Assembly (NCBI GenBank): GCA_933228895.1
Contig: OW121853.1
Span: 123,772,133 to 123,836,132 of the forward strand
Length of the DNA stretch: 64,000 nt
DNA from: Platycnemis pennipes
Taxonomy: Eukaryota > Arthropoda > Insecta > Odonata > Platycnemididae
Direction: 5' to 3'
The notes beneath the pieces were generated by a model that was not told the origin of the DNA, did no database searches, and was given only the letters and a program-made list of their open reading frames with translations. Shown here piece by piece: positions 33,997-44,732 of this stretch (its first letter is position 1; every line of letters starts with the position of its first letter). The position numbers were made by a program, and so were the translations under genes.

Positions 33997-34036
33997 TCAC
34001 CTGATGATGACTTAACCGTCGAAACCTGGGCAGTGC
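33997..34036 (+). ncRNA. Hammerhead-like motif, cleavage site mutated
   Basis: The inverse copy of the previous motif: TCAC, CTGATGA (34001-34007), GAC/GTC stem II, GAAA (34021-34024), but the cleavage triplet reads GGC instead of GTA, so self-cleavage is not expected. Stem I (TCAC with AGTG) is kept. Confidence 0.6.
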
Positions 34037-34345
34037 AAAATAATAATATTGTGGAAAAATCAAGTTTATTCATTCTTATTATAATGAATCGTTTCCACCA
34101 TGTCACGGCCGATAAAACTATCTACGGAAGGTGGTTTTTTTATTGGTGAGGGTAGAGCTCACCCCGTACTAAGCCATTGGCGTGTGAAATTCACACATTC
34201 AGGGTACAGGGGGCCAATTCCTTTCACTGGGCCACCTCCTATTTCCTACTAAGTTTTAAGATATAGAAAACAGAATCGCGAGCATTTTAAGAGGGGGTGT
34301 ACAGAATGGCTTCTACCCGGAGGCTTTTTCCACTGTAGGTCACCA

Positions 34346-34479
34346 CTTAAATAAAACAGCAATAATTTATTTTTCAACATGAGGATTTTCATTTCCGATA
34401 CCCTGCTCACGATTTACAGCGTGCCTACTTGCCGCAAAGAAGACGATAACTCCTAATTAACCTTCCCCCTACCGCACAT
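34346..34479. other. Unassigned
   Basis: Short AT-rich spacer. Confidence 0.3.
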
Positions 34480-35099
34480 TCAGTGAAGACGTTTATTTAT
34501 TTATTTTTATTTATTTAACATGAAATCCAAAAAGAGCCAACAAGAACTTTACATTGGATTTTTTAACAAAGGATAAATAACACAATTATAAGACATAGAT
34601 CAAAAAAATAAAACAAGAAGAATCAAATTATTACTTTGTAAACTTAAACACAGAATAATATCCACTGAATGAAAGACATCTACATCCACTATGGTAATTT
34701 AGGGAGGGAGGAAGATAGGAAGGGAGAATTAGGAAGGAGATCTGTTGATAGCGGTAGTGAATGAAGGTGTGTAGCCGTTATAGGTTTCTACCACTTCTGG
34801 AACTCTGTGGTATCACCTGCCATGTGGAAAAGTCCCACTCACCCACCTACGTCAAATGTCCTAAATTTACATAACTTCTGAAATTCACGGGACAAAAAAA
34901 GAAGAATGGGAATGCAAGAAATAAAACTATTTTTTATTAAATTGCTATTAAATTCACTTCCCATTTGTTGTATCTAATGTAGCTGATGTTAACTTAGGCA
35001 TTGTTTTGCACTTTAGTTTCGTTATCACGCCCATAGTGCATTTAACACGTTTGCCACATTATTATTATTATTAGTATTCTACCGGTGAAGGCAGGTTTA
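34480..35099 (-). repeat. LINE-D 3' UTR (probable)
   Basis: An AT-rich block beginning TTTATTTATTTATTTTTATT with ACTTTACATTGGATT. The same pair of motifs occurs at 59330-59380. It lies just 3' of the LINE-D coding remnant on the minus strand, so it is interpreted as its 3' UTR. Confidence 0.5.
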
Positions 35100-35720
35100 A
35101 ATGGACATTTAGATCTTCCCACCCCCTAAATTTCACACGATGTCCCTCTTCAGCCCCTCATACCTCCTGCCACCCATAATTCCATCCAAGCTACCCGTTC
35201 TTCTCCTCCCTCTTCCCCGCTTACCCAATGCTCTTCCCTCAATCACCTCCTTCAAAACACCATCCCCTTTCATTACCTTTTCCATCCACACCTTCTGCCT
35301 TCTCCTAATTTCATATATCAAATTTCTTTCCTCTCCTACCAATTCTAGCACTTCCTCGTTCGTCTTCCTTTCGACCCACTTTATTTTCTCCATCCTTCTC
35401 CACACCCACATTTCAAAAGCCCTAAGTCTATTTTCATCTTCTTTTCGCAAAGCCCACGTTTCCGCCCCATATAGTGAGTGCAACGCTCCATATTAAACTT
35501 TTCACTAGTCTTTTCTTCACTTCCTAACTCAACGCTGTCCTGTCATTAGGTCACGCCTACGAGTAAAATCCTCTTTTGCCAATGAAATTCTCCTTCTCAC
35601 TTCAATGCTGCTATACCCTTTTTCTTCCAACACACTAACTAGATAGCTAAATTGCTCTACCTGCTCTAACTTCTGACCTCCTACTTTTATCGTTATACTG
35701 GTGTGCCACATAACGGTGAT
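35100..35720 (-). pseudogene. LINE-D (RTE-related) C-terminal fragment
   Basis: Two minus-strand reading frames: 35529-35711 (VGGQKLEQVEQFSYLVSVLE ... IEVRRRISLAKEDFTRRRDL) and 35133-35483 (LYGAETWALRKEDENRLRAF, WVWRRMEKIKWVERKTNEEV, EKVMKGDGVLKEVIEGR). The order FSYLGS-like, GAETW, RLRAFEMWVWRRM, NEEVL, EGR is the same as in LINE-A, so it is a related but distinct RTE-type element. The frames are joined by a frameshift near 35480-35530. Confidence 0.82.
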
Positions 35721-36112
35721 TAAAAAACCGGGTCTTCTTCAATTGAATCCTCTCTGTCGCAAATGGCTTCAGTTGTCGGTCGCCTTCCATAAATAACAAC
35801 AACACGACATCCATAGTCTCCCCGCGCATTCCATTTTGGATTTTACGACGAAAGCGCGACGTCTTTATGTTAATCCGGGGACAAGTGAACATGCCGTGTT
35901 AATGTGAATATCACCGCCGTTCACGCGGCAGGCTTGGAATTTCCTACATTTACAGCCAAGCGCGGCTTTAGCGCTGGATGGGGTTCACATATGGTCGTGG
36001 CTTCCTTGAAGCCCTTTCATCCTTTCGTTGCCATCCTTGATGGACCGCGAAGGCTCTACATCTAGTACCTAAACCTCAGTAAAATTTACATGCGAATTAG
36101 GGATCCTGGTGT
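35721..36112. other. SINE fragments 35745-35810 and 35895-35935, remainder unassigned
   Basis: CAGTTGTCGGTCGCCTTCCA at 35768 matches the SINE-1 3' end. AATATCACCGCCGTTCACGC at 35908 matches the SINE-3 3' end. Neither has its tRNA head. Confidence 0.5.
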
Positions 36113-36352
36113 GGGATCACGGATCTATCTTTTGTGTTATCGCTATCTTTATCGTTAACGCTTACCCCTGGAGTAGCGCAGGGTTAACAATAACAGTCTA
36201 TAAAATTCACTCCACTGATTGAATTAAGCGATTTGAAGTGCTGTGCGAAAAATGAAAAATGGAGATCATATTCTCTCTGTCATAAGTTAAATCAAAAAAT
36301 AACGATAACGCTAGCGCACGCCTTATGAAGATCCATGATCGAGGCCCTGGGT
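36113..36352. repeat. Repeat R copy 2 (MITE candidate)
   Basis: Near-identical layout to 18303-18538. The left end (ATCACGGATCTATCTTTTGT ... TTATCGTTAACGC) and the reverse complement of the right end (ATCATGGATCTTCATAAGGC ... CGTTATCGTTA) form imperfect 35-40 bp inverted repeats. The right end abuts SINE-3 (36353). Confidence 0.75.
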
Positions 36353-36485
36353 AGTGTAGTGGTCAGCGCAGTGGCCCAGAATGCCAAAGGTCCGTGGTTC
36401 GAGTCCCGGTCCAGGTGAATTTTTTCGTATGGCAATTAATGTGAATTTCACCGCCGTTCACGCGGCAGGCTTGGAATATCGTACA
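36353..36485 (+). repeat. SINE-3, tRNA-derived
   Basis: A-box-like GTAGTGTAGTGGTCAGCGC and B-box GGTTCGAGTCCCGG, then a body with ATTTTTTCGTATGGCAATTA, AATTTCACCGCCGTTCACGC and GGCAGGCTTGG. It is the uninverted form of the loci at 16468 and 54655. Confidence 0.78.
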
Positions 36486-36562
36486 CGACATCCATAGGCT
36501 GAGGCAGGATACGAACTCGGAACCTTTGGGTTACTAGGCCGGCACATTAACCAACCTCGCCA
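36486..36562 (-). repeat. tRNA-like SINE head
   Basis: Minus strand: AGTGGCGAGGTTGGTTAATG (A-box region) and GGTTCCGAGTTCGTATCC (T-arm). About 70 bp, with tRNA spacing, but the acceptor ends do not pair, so it is not a functional tRNA gene. Confidence 0.55.
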
Positions 36563-36716
36563 CTGCGGACGGTTCGGTGGTATGAAGACGCGAAGCGGGG
36601 GATGAGGAAAGATTTAAAAAAAGACCCTGACGGAAAATAATACCCTCACGTGAGGAGAGACATGCCGCACTGAATAAATGAAGTACGCGGGCATCTAGTC
36701 GCGACGCAGGGGAGGA

Positions 36717-37446
36717 GGGGTGAGTAGGGCTGTGCGATACCACGATATATCGTCGACGATACTCGATATGCACTTGATATCGGGAATCGATATTTCTGAA
36801 ATCAATATCACGATATGTCGAATCCCGATATGACGATATCCCGATATGACGATATCCTGATTCCGGTGTTTTTTTCTGTCACCCTTAATAATGTCTCTAT
36901 TTAGCGCAATTTCTCGGTAATGGTTGATCGGACTGAGGTGCTATAAACGGTCTCTTCCTTATAAAATATTACACTCCCTCAATCGTTAATTATATATTTT
37001 AAATTGTCTAATTTGTTATTGTTATTAACTCTTAAACCTTTTTATCATAAAATTTGGATGTGGGCAATGGAATGGCCATGGTGCGATTTCATCACTGAAA
37101 ACTCGAATTCAACAAGAAAAGTTCAGATTTGTTTATAAAATTATTGTTTTTAAACCACAATTAGGAATTTTACAAATTTTCCCCGTTCTTCGACCAAGGA
37201 AAAATGGTTATATTTCAGCTCATATGGGCCGTATCAAAAAATAGAAAAGAACCTCTATTATCTAAAATTATAAGCTCTTTCGACTTAAGTTATTGTATTA
37301 TAAGTCGATATCCGATATCTCGATATGTCCATATCACGATATTTCCTATTTATATCGCGAAACCGATATATCGGCGAATCCGCGATATCAGAATGATATC
37401 GTCGTGCGATATTCAAAACAGCATATCGTACAGCCCTAGGGGTGAG
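36717..37446. mobile_element. hAT-type MITE with perfect 8-bp TSD and CGATAT arrays
   Basis: The element 36725-37438 starts TAGGGCTGTGCGATA and ends TATCGTACAGCCCTA (15-bp inverted repeats, one mismatch). It is flanked by GGGGTGAG on both sides (36717-36724 and 37439-37446), the 8-bp TSD typical of hAT elements. Both subterminal regions are packed with CGATAT/ATATCG words (36740-36850 and 37300-37420). The 714-bp element has no transposase ORF. Confidence 0.92.
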
Positions 37447-38294
37447 GGGTGGATAGAGTGGGGTGGGGAGGTCGGAGGGATGGAGGTCATACAATGGAGA
37501 TCCCTGTTGGTGGAGGGGCGGGGGTTCGCTCCCCGGGGGACGCTGCCGTCTCCGAAATCTGCGAAGGGAGGAAGAGGGAGAGGGGGGGGGGTGGAAGGAG
37601 GTCATCTCGTGGGTGTCATCACGCGGGAGGGATGAAAGAAACGAATCTTCGGGCGCTCCACGAAAATAAGATCTGGGTCTTGACCCCCTCCACCCCGAGA
37701 AGAGGAGATGGGGTGGGATTTGGGTGGGGGGGAGAGGGTTTGGATAGTGGTCCGCATCTCTCACTGAAGCGATGGGGAAGAGATTCCGCCTCGCGCAAAA
37801 TATTCATGAGTTTTCTCGGTGAGCGAGAAAAACTTGCAAGAGGGCGCTATTCTCGGCGACGAGGGCCTCAAGTTCTCAAAATAATGCTTCGAGGGGGGAG
37901 GCGGGGGAGGCACGCCGTGACGCCATCCTTTATCCCTCGGCTGCGACGTGGGTGAAGCCCTCTGGTGGAGACGCCATGAAAGAAGGACGGAAGAAAGCAA
38001 ACAAGAGCCCTTTGCACACGGAGACTGTCGGTGGGAGGGATCTTAAGAAAGCTTCGGTTCCCGCTGTGTGTGCTTAACACCGGAACGATAAATATGCATC
38101 TCGGCGTGCAGCGAAGAAAAATGCATTCCGCCCTGCGACAGTTTATGTGGCATTTTCCCCGGGAATGTAATACGCAAAAAAATTAAAATTACCAACTTCC
38201 AAAAATATAAATAATTTCGAATCATTTATGCAAGTATTTATCATATATTTTGGAAGTTTTTGAAGAGGAAAATTTGAGCCGTAAAATATAGTTT
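37447..38294. other. Unassigned CG/G-rich block
   Basis: Strong G-richness and CpG at 37447-38000 with overlapping ORFs on both strands (up to 168 codons) that are Gly/Arg/Pro-rich compositional artefacts. It could be a CpG island; no domain is seen. Confidence 0.35.
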
Positions 38295-38751
38295 TACAGT
38301 CAAACTCATTTATAATGAGCACTGTTAAAACGAGATCTCGGCTATTGCGAGGAAAGAGAGAAGGGTTGTTTGGAAATAATGCATTATATAACGGTTAAAA
38401 CGAAACTGTATTGGAGAGCCTTGCTGTTATAACGAGCAAATCATTATTTCCAAATGAACGAGCAGTGGCTGTACTGTCGTACCAAGGACTTTTTCTTGTA
38501 AATGTAGCATGCATGTGGATAGTTTACTGAATAAATTGTTTATTTCGTGATTTCAATCATCTTATATTAATCTTTGTTATTTTATCACCTCTGCATAAGA
38601 ATAGTACGTGTGTGAGCGCGCGTGTGTGCGTGAGAGAGGGAAAGACAATGAGTGACAGTATATGTATAGAGTGACAGTATATACTCGTAACGGATATTAA
38701 GAGCAAAAGCATTTGTTCCCTTGCATCTCGTTACATCCTAGTTTGACTGTA
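38295..38751. mobile_element. Tc1/mariner-pogo-type MITE, TA TSD
   Basis: The element 38297-38749 starts CAGTCAAACTCATTTATAA and ends TTACATCCTAGTTTGACTG, flanked by TA (38295-38296 and 38750-38751). The terminal inverted repeat is about 10 bp (CAGTCAAACT), followed by TTATAACGAG-like subterminal words at 38390 and 38430. 453 bp, with no ORF. The CAGTC start resembles Tigger-derived MITEs; this is inference. Confidence 0.82.
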
Positions 38752-40395
38752 TTTTGACCCACTTGAGCATTGGGATGTAAATCACGATATTTATGGATTT
38801 TAAATCACCCCATGGATACTTTTTGAAATAAATATTACGCTCGTTAATTTGAATTGTGATTATCGAGCCAAAATCATGAAAAAGATTTCATAGAATGCTG
38901 ATTAATAAATAATTGGCATATGTAAATAGAGACAAGGTTCTGGATTTACGAGGACTAGGTTCTCTTCATTATCTCACCGTCATCCATTTTGCAATCCCTA
39001 AAGAAATTATAAGTATAATGGAGCATAATTCAGAAAAGCAGGTAACGTGGTAACCATAAAACCCAAAGGTCTGATGTTCGAGGACCATGCTTACGTTGCC
39101 TACCAATTGTTAATTTACATGTTATTGAAGAAAACATGCCTGCACTAGATACACTATTATTAGTATAGAATATTTATAAAAATATTAGGAATATGAATAT
39201 ATTGGTAGTATAATCATTTACACAGGACATGGGAAAAAGGTCATGGAATAAATATTGTCGCTCTCGGAGAATCGAACAGGGACCATGGAAGATGAACTGT
39301 TCACCTACGCACCACCGACGCTACACGACTACAACGTTCAATTCACAGTATTCCACTACCAATTCATTATTTCACATTTTTTCACTAACCTACATCAGCG
39401 ATCGCTTTATGTTTACTCTGTTCGTGATAATTTAAAGTAATGTTCTTCATGTTAACGCAAAAAAATTGTCCAACAATACTCTATAAATATACAACCCTGC
39501 TATATAACTGAAACTAAGGGAGTAAAAAATTTCCTTTGCAAGACAAGGCTACATTATTTGATGATATTTAACGCCCATGTAATGAGAATAAATAATATTT
39601 CCCTCTATGTCAGGAGGTTTTTCAAGATTTGAACATTGTAATTCCCTTAGAAAGTATATTTAACTTGGGCATGTTTGAACCGAGTTGCAGTCGCATTTGT
39701 AGACCAATTGAGGGTCTATTGCCAGCTACAGGCAAGTCAAGCTTCAAATAGTATATTTTGTCTACCATTGGCTAAACATAAAATACAAAGGTAGTTGTAG
39801 CATTAGTGTTACCCTAAAGGGTGCTTCAACAGCTACGGACATTACGCACCTCTGACTAAATGTTGATTTCAATTCTTCAGTGCACATTTAATGAATGCAA
39901 GGGAAAATGTGCGTTAAGATTAATAAAACATCTCTAACATTTCAAGAAAAATGAGTTTTTTCCAATATAGACTGGAATTAAGTGCAAGGCTGTTTAATAA
40001 AAGTATCAGAACTCTAAAAAAAAGCAGGGTTTGATTTTTTATGAAGATTTCCTTTTCTCTCATTTCTACACAATCCCGCGTTTCCAACCCTATTAACCCA
40101 ACAATGACAAGTTATAAGCCGAAGGTCTATTTAGGACAGAGATATGGATCAAGAGGCAGTAGGAGGGCCAGACAACCGGAGAAAACTAAAAACTACAGAA
40201 GAACGTTGCGAAGCCTTCGGATAATACACCCAGTTTACTTTTGCAATTGGAAACTGTGACTGTTCGTTTGGCATAAACGTTAATGCTATGAATGCTTTAT
40301 GCACCTACATACTTGTATTTTTAAATGGATGCTCGTTGGCGTAGTACTTGGAAGGAAAATGACAACAGCCTTTGCGATGTCAGAAAGAAAATCGG
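38752..40395. other. Unassigned; tRNA-like scraps at 39050-39104 and 39255-39300
   Basis: AT-rich. GGTCTGATGTTCGAGGACC at 39069-39087 resembles a T-arm, and the reverse of CTCGGAGAATCGAACAGGGAC (39274) is another; both are probably SINE relics. No genes. Confidence 0.35.
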
Positions 40396-40926
40396 AATGG
40401 GGGCGTTTACTCGGAGCCGAAATCGCCATTTTGTACACGAAATTATTACATGGAAACGACAAATGAATTTTGGTGAAAAAAATCAATCTTCTAACCAGAG
40501 CCATTCACTCATAAATCAAAAACTAAAATAAGCAAAAGGTGACGCCCACCGAAGAAGCTGCTCTGAGACCATTTACGTCATCCACCTTGCGTCCTTGACT
40601 GCTTTTAGGGGAAGGGAAGGGAGTGGAGGAGGGTTCTCGGAAGGTCTGCTCGAACAGTTCCTGTCGCAACCACTTCCATTGGCAGATTCAGCTGTGTCCC
40701 CCATTGTGATCAGGCAAAGGAGCTTCGCGGTCACGGTGTGATTGAACGAAGAGGATGACGTACTAGTCCTTTGCACGCTCACATTTCCGAAAGGGTAAAA
40801 ATCATCAGTATTTAGCACCTTACAACTCGAGAACTAATTCACAGATCGAAGAACGAAAAAATACGGGTCTTTTTATTTGAACACTTCTATCAGATTCGGC
40901 AATAAAAATATGGCAAATGACCCTTA
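40396..40926 (+). mobile_element. MITE-1 copy 4
   Basis: Begins AATGGGGGCGTTTACTCGG and ends near TGGCAAATGACCC (degraded terminal repeat). About 530 bp, same orientation as copy 1, with the family landmarks in order. Confidence 0.8.
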
Positions 40927-41363
40927 CCAAATGAACCTTGACGTTTATTAGAGAATAATGGCAGGGACGTCGAGTTGAGATGCTTAGTAAAGACTGTTGA
41001 CTAGTCTTATATAGAGTGAGGTATTTAATGACGCCATAACGGAATAGTCTGGAAATCAGGTCAGCGACGTCTGATACATGGTTGTACGGAAGGATGAATA
41101 AGGTGGTAGAAAAGTACAGAAAGTTGATAGGAGAAATAAGGACTAGAGTGTATGGAACGAGTACTAAGGAGAAAATGCTTTGAAGGACTTGATAGAAAGA
41201 AGAAGGGAAGGGTAAGAAGGGAATGGTAAGAAGAGAGGAGAAGAACGAGTACTTTGGTTGATGAGTGGTAGGAAGTAACAAGCGGAGCAATGAAACCAAA
41301 TTATGTGAAAGTCGGATCTCGCAACAAGGGTTTGTTTAGAAGTTTTTCAAAATTTTCATGCTC
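40927..41363. other. Unassigned
   Basis: A minus-strand ORF (40820-41299) begins in unassigned DNA and ends in the MITE. It is Leu/Ser/Thr-rich and without a domain. Confidence 0.35.
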
Positions 41364-41665
41364 ATCTACCTAATGAGGGTTGTGGTGGCCTAGTGGGCAG
41401 ACTGCTGGGCTACTGACCAGAGGGCCCCGGGTTCAAATCCCGGGAAAGAACCATTCTGGACACCTCTACCTAAAAGGCTCGCGATCCGATTTGCTGCGTG
41501 TCAGAACTTCGTAGGAAATCGCAGGTGGCCCACGGAAAGGAACTGGCCCCCCTACCCTGAATGTGTGGATTTCACACGCCATTGGCTTAGTACGGGGTGA
41601 GCTCTACTCTCACCTATCAAAACCAACCTTCGAGTTGAATCACTGAGTGAATGATCCACCTAATG
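41364..41665 (+). mobile_element. SINE-2, full length with 12-bp TSD
   Basis: The body 41376-41653 is flanked by ATCTACCTAATG (41364-41375) and ATCCACCTAATG (41654-41665), one mismatch. The tRNA-like head has GTGGTGGCCTAGTGGGCAGA and GGGTTCAAATCCCGGG. The body has GGCTCGCGATCCGATTT, CACACGCCATTGGC and GTGAGCTCTACTCTCACC, and the 3' end is CGAGTTGAATCACTGAGTG. It is the best-preserved SINE-2 copy. Confidence 0.9.
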
Positions 41666-43204
41666 CCACCGAAACCATACACCTTGTTTCACTGATATAA
41701 TAATAATTGCTTTCCGCTTTTATACATTCTCTCAGGGGAAAAGAGCGGAACGTCGGCATGTGCATAAAGATTATTAAAAGGTGGACTAAACATGAGCGCG
41801 GATAATGATGAAAAGTCACAGTTGAGACGTCTTTGTCGGGCCGTTCCTTCGTCTCCTCAACTTCAATTTAAAGCCTGTTCCGCGAAGCCACGCCCTGAAG
41901 CAGCGGAGAGATCAACTGACGGTGATCCGCTCGCCCGAGAGCAACGTCAATGCGCAACCACGGGAGCTAGGAGCGCCTTGGAACGCGGAGATTTCGTCGT
42001 CAGATAGGCGGCGACTTTGTCGGCACGGATTGACAGTCACGCCGTACTCAGCGAGGTGGCACCAAGGTAAGCCGAAAGCGGACATCTCCGGAGGGCAACG
42101 CCACCACGTTAGAAATGATCACACAAATATTGAATAAATGCGAGGAGATCTCAAAAGGAGAGGTATACCACAGAAGAAGGCCGAATAATGATAAAATAGA
42201 CTGGAAAAGATTAAGCAGCTACAACCCAAAATCACTTCTAAATTCCCCCTCAGAGAAGACGCACAAAGATGCATGCGAACCTATGTTCAACGTCTATGCT
42301 TCGGGGGATTAGAATCAAAAGAGTTAAGCAAAGTGGAGAATTCTACTCCACCCTTCGTGACAGCTCCTTCTTCATCTCTTTCTGTTCAATACGGCAGAAA
42401 AGGGAGTACGATGTTTAGGGCTAAACACAACATGGCATAACAGACTTGATGACGATGACCTTTTCGGGCTGATGGTGAAGTTATGGGGTCAATAGCTTTC
42501 CAAAAGATCAACAACTTTGTGTCATAATAGAGAAAACACTGCCAACAAAAATTTCCAACAAATCTCAACGGAGGAGACGGTTTAAAGTACATCCGACGGG
42601 CAGAGGACTTAAAATTCTCTCCACAAGGTACTCGAAGAAGAAGCTTCTTTGGCATTTACCGAAATGATTATTTGAAAATTTGGAAAATGGATTTTTTACT
42701 ATTTCCCTCATGTACAGGTATAAAAAGATGTTTTACGAACAAGCCATTCCAGAAAGATGTGATTTATAGCACAACAGTAAGGAGTTTCATAAAAAAGTGT
42801 TCTAAATTCAAATAGTTTGAAAGAAATTGAGTTTTTCATGTTACCTACCTAAAAGTTTCAAAAACCCGATTTGAGCCCTTGTTGAAATTCACCATTCATT
42901 ATCATCGTAAAATATAATGAATCCATGAATTATGAGTTTGAGTAAATTATGTCATTCGAAGAGATTTCAAAATGGAGATTACGATAAATTGTCAATATTT
43001 GCATGCACAATTAATTCTATACGCAATTTCAATCCTTACGAAAAATGTAACCAAAGTGGTCACTAAATTGAATATTTAATGCTATATGACTTTACTTCAT
43101 TACACTGCATTGTTCACAGCTTCTGTTACCTTTATGGGAAACGACAGACAGTTGAGGAAAAATACGTCGCTAAGGATTCATGGTCATTAGCAAGGGTCAT
43201 TAGG
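41666..43204. other. Unassigned; CG-rich stretch 41790-42115 and a SINE-like scrap at 42570-42630
   Basis: At 41790-42115 two overlapping plus-strand ORFs (71 codons each) lie in CG-rich DNA that ends at AAG/GTAAGC (42064-42070), a good 5' splice-site match. No domain is recognised, so an exon is possible but unproven. GGTTTAAAGTACATCCGAC at 42578 resembles the SINE piece at 43309. Confidence 0.35.
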
Positions 43205-43452
43205 ATACAGGTAAGAGTTTTGGGAGTGGAGTAGGGTTGGTAAGAACCCGGCTGCCGGCAATATCTGTCCCTATTGAAAGGGTACACGGTTTAAAGTACC
43301 ATTCGACTGGCGGAGGACTTAACATGCTCTCCACAAGGTAATCGAATGAGTAAACGTGGTCGGTATTCCACTGAAAAATCTACCTCTTCCGGGACTCCGA
43401 CCCGGACCCTGCAAATGGGAGATCAGTACTCTACCGGGCCAACCCGATCCCC
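43205..43452 (-). repeat. SINE-1-like, tRNA-derived
   Basis: Minus strand: GGTTGGCCCGGTAGAGTACT (A-box) and GGTCCGGGTCGGAGTCCCGG (B-box/T-arm), then TTTTTCAGTGGAATACCGAC, which matches SINE-1 TTTTTTCAGTGGAAAACCGG. The 3' part includes GGTTTAAAGTACC in place of the SINE-1 middle, so this is a subfamily. Confidence 0.72.
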
Positions 43453-44732
43453 CCCAATACTCAAAGGATTTCATTAAATGTATCTTGCAACGTACGGCTT
43501 GATACGACCATCGTCAAGGTGAGATGTTAGGGGCGCAGTTAAAAAAGAACTAAAGTGAATAAACAAGTAAAAAATCAAGTTTGCGTGTAATTAAGGAGCA
43601 TAAAAAAAGTAAAAGGAAATAGATGAAAGATCAGGAACAAAAGAAAAACAGCGGAGGAGAAGTGTATTACATTATTTTAGTGGTGGAAGATCGAGGATCG
43701 ATTAAAAAATATTGGTGGAGGAGTATAGGTACTACAATTTGGATGATATTTATATGACATTGGCAACGATTAAACAAAAAGTTGGTACAGGTCAATGGGG
43801 CTCCGAGATGATAATTTTCATATCCGATACAGCAAAACAAAACAGTTGCAGCATATTACAAACATCATTTTTCGCTTTATACTAGCTTAATATGTCTCGG
43901 ACGGATATATTACCGAAATTCCATTAAACGCTGACAAATTAATACCTTCAACTGATGAAATCGCATTCCTGTGGCAATCCTAACTTATAACTTTACAACT
44001 GAGTAGCATAATTGCATACACCTAACAAGGGATCTAACAAAGGATCGTATAGGAGCCAGCACTAGTAGTTACACTGTCGTGTCCTGAAATTCCGCATGAG
44101 TGCATGAATGTTGTCTCAGCACTTAAGACAAAGGCATGTACCGCAACAGTTCGACGTGATGTTTACCTTGTGTCCAAAATGTGGAACATGCACTGCTTTT
44201 CATAACAGATTGAATTTAAGTGTATTAGCTAAATAGTGCTTGGCGAAAATTTTGCTTAAGAATTAAGTTGCGTTACAAAGATATTACAGTTTGAATATTG
44301 TAAGTTTTCGGCAGCTTAAAAACACGACGTCAACGCATGACGTCACGGCACGGGGTCACTATGGGCGTTACTTATCTGTTGTGCGTGGAGGTGAGCTGTT
44401 TAATGAATAGGTACTTGGCGTAAACATTTTTATATATCTCATCTCTTTAGCGCAATAAATGAACGTATTTCGATTTTTTTGTTGAGTAGTATGGATACAA
44501 GGAGCGAATCTCCATTAATACTATAATATCTGTATAGTGCCCTATTTGTTTTCACTCCAAGAATCTATGCTACGACAAAGCAATCGCTGGTTTTTTAGAA
44601 GGATGCCACAATTAGGGAGTCAACCAAAAACAATTTGTCGGGTTGAGCTTTTTTAAATGACTTTTCAATCATGTATTCGATCGAGAAATGGCTAAAAACC
44701 TCAAAACAATACCTTCGCTACGTTTAATTCTG
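43453..44732. other. Unassigned AT-rich
   Basis: No coding or repeat motif is recognised. Confidence 0.38.

Larger units (their letters stand above)
33848..34136. mobile_element. Foldback element FB-2 with complete hammerhead-like core, 10-bp TSD
   Basis: GAAGGTGGTT flanks the insertion (33848-33857 and 34127-34136); the element is 33858-34126. The palindrome occupies about 33856-34085, with arms TTATAATAAGAATGAATAAA and its inverse. It is followed by an unpaired tail of about 40 bases (ATCGTTTCCACCATGTCACG...). The tail resembles that of FB-5 (TCCACCATATAACGCCTG) and, inverted, FB-1. The centre has extra inverted repeats of CCAATCACCTGATGA. Removing the insert and one TSD restores SINE-2, which proves mobility. 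Confidence 0.88.
33838..34345 (-). repeat. SINE-2, split by foldback FB-2
   Basis: 33838-33857 (GGTTCAACCCGAAGGTGGTT) and 34127-34345 are the two halves of a minus-strand SINE-2. The right half reads GGTGAGGGTAGAGCTCACCC, GCGTGTGAAATTCACAC and GAATCGCGAGCATTTTAA. The tRNA head (34320-34345) is degraded. The split is at the FB-2 TSD. Confidence 0.82.

Noticed and set aside
33997..34036. Active hammerhead on the plus strand of FB-2
   Set aside because: The cleavage triplet is GGC, which is not permitted (needs NUH).
37285..38080. Several ORFs over 70-168 codons on both strands
   Set aside because: G-rich, low-complexity DNA depletes stop codons; encoded residues are mostly Gly, Arg, Pro and Ser.
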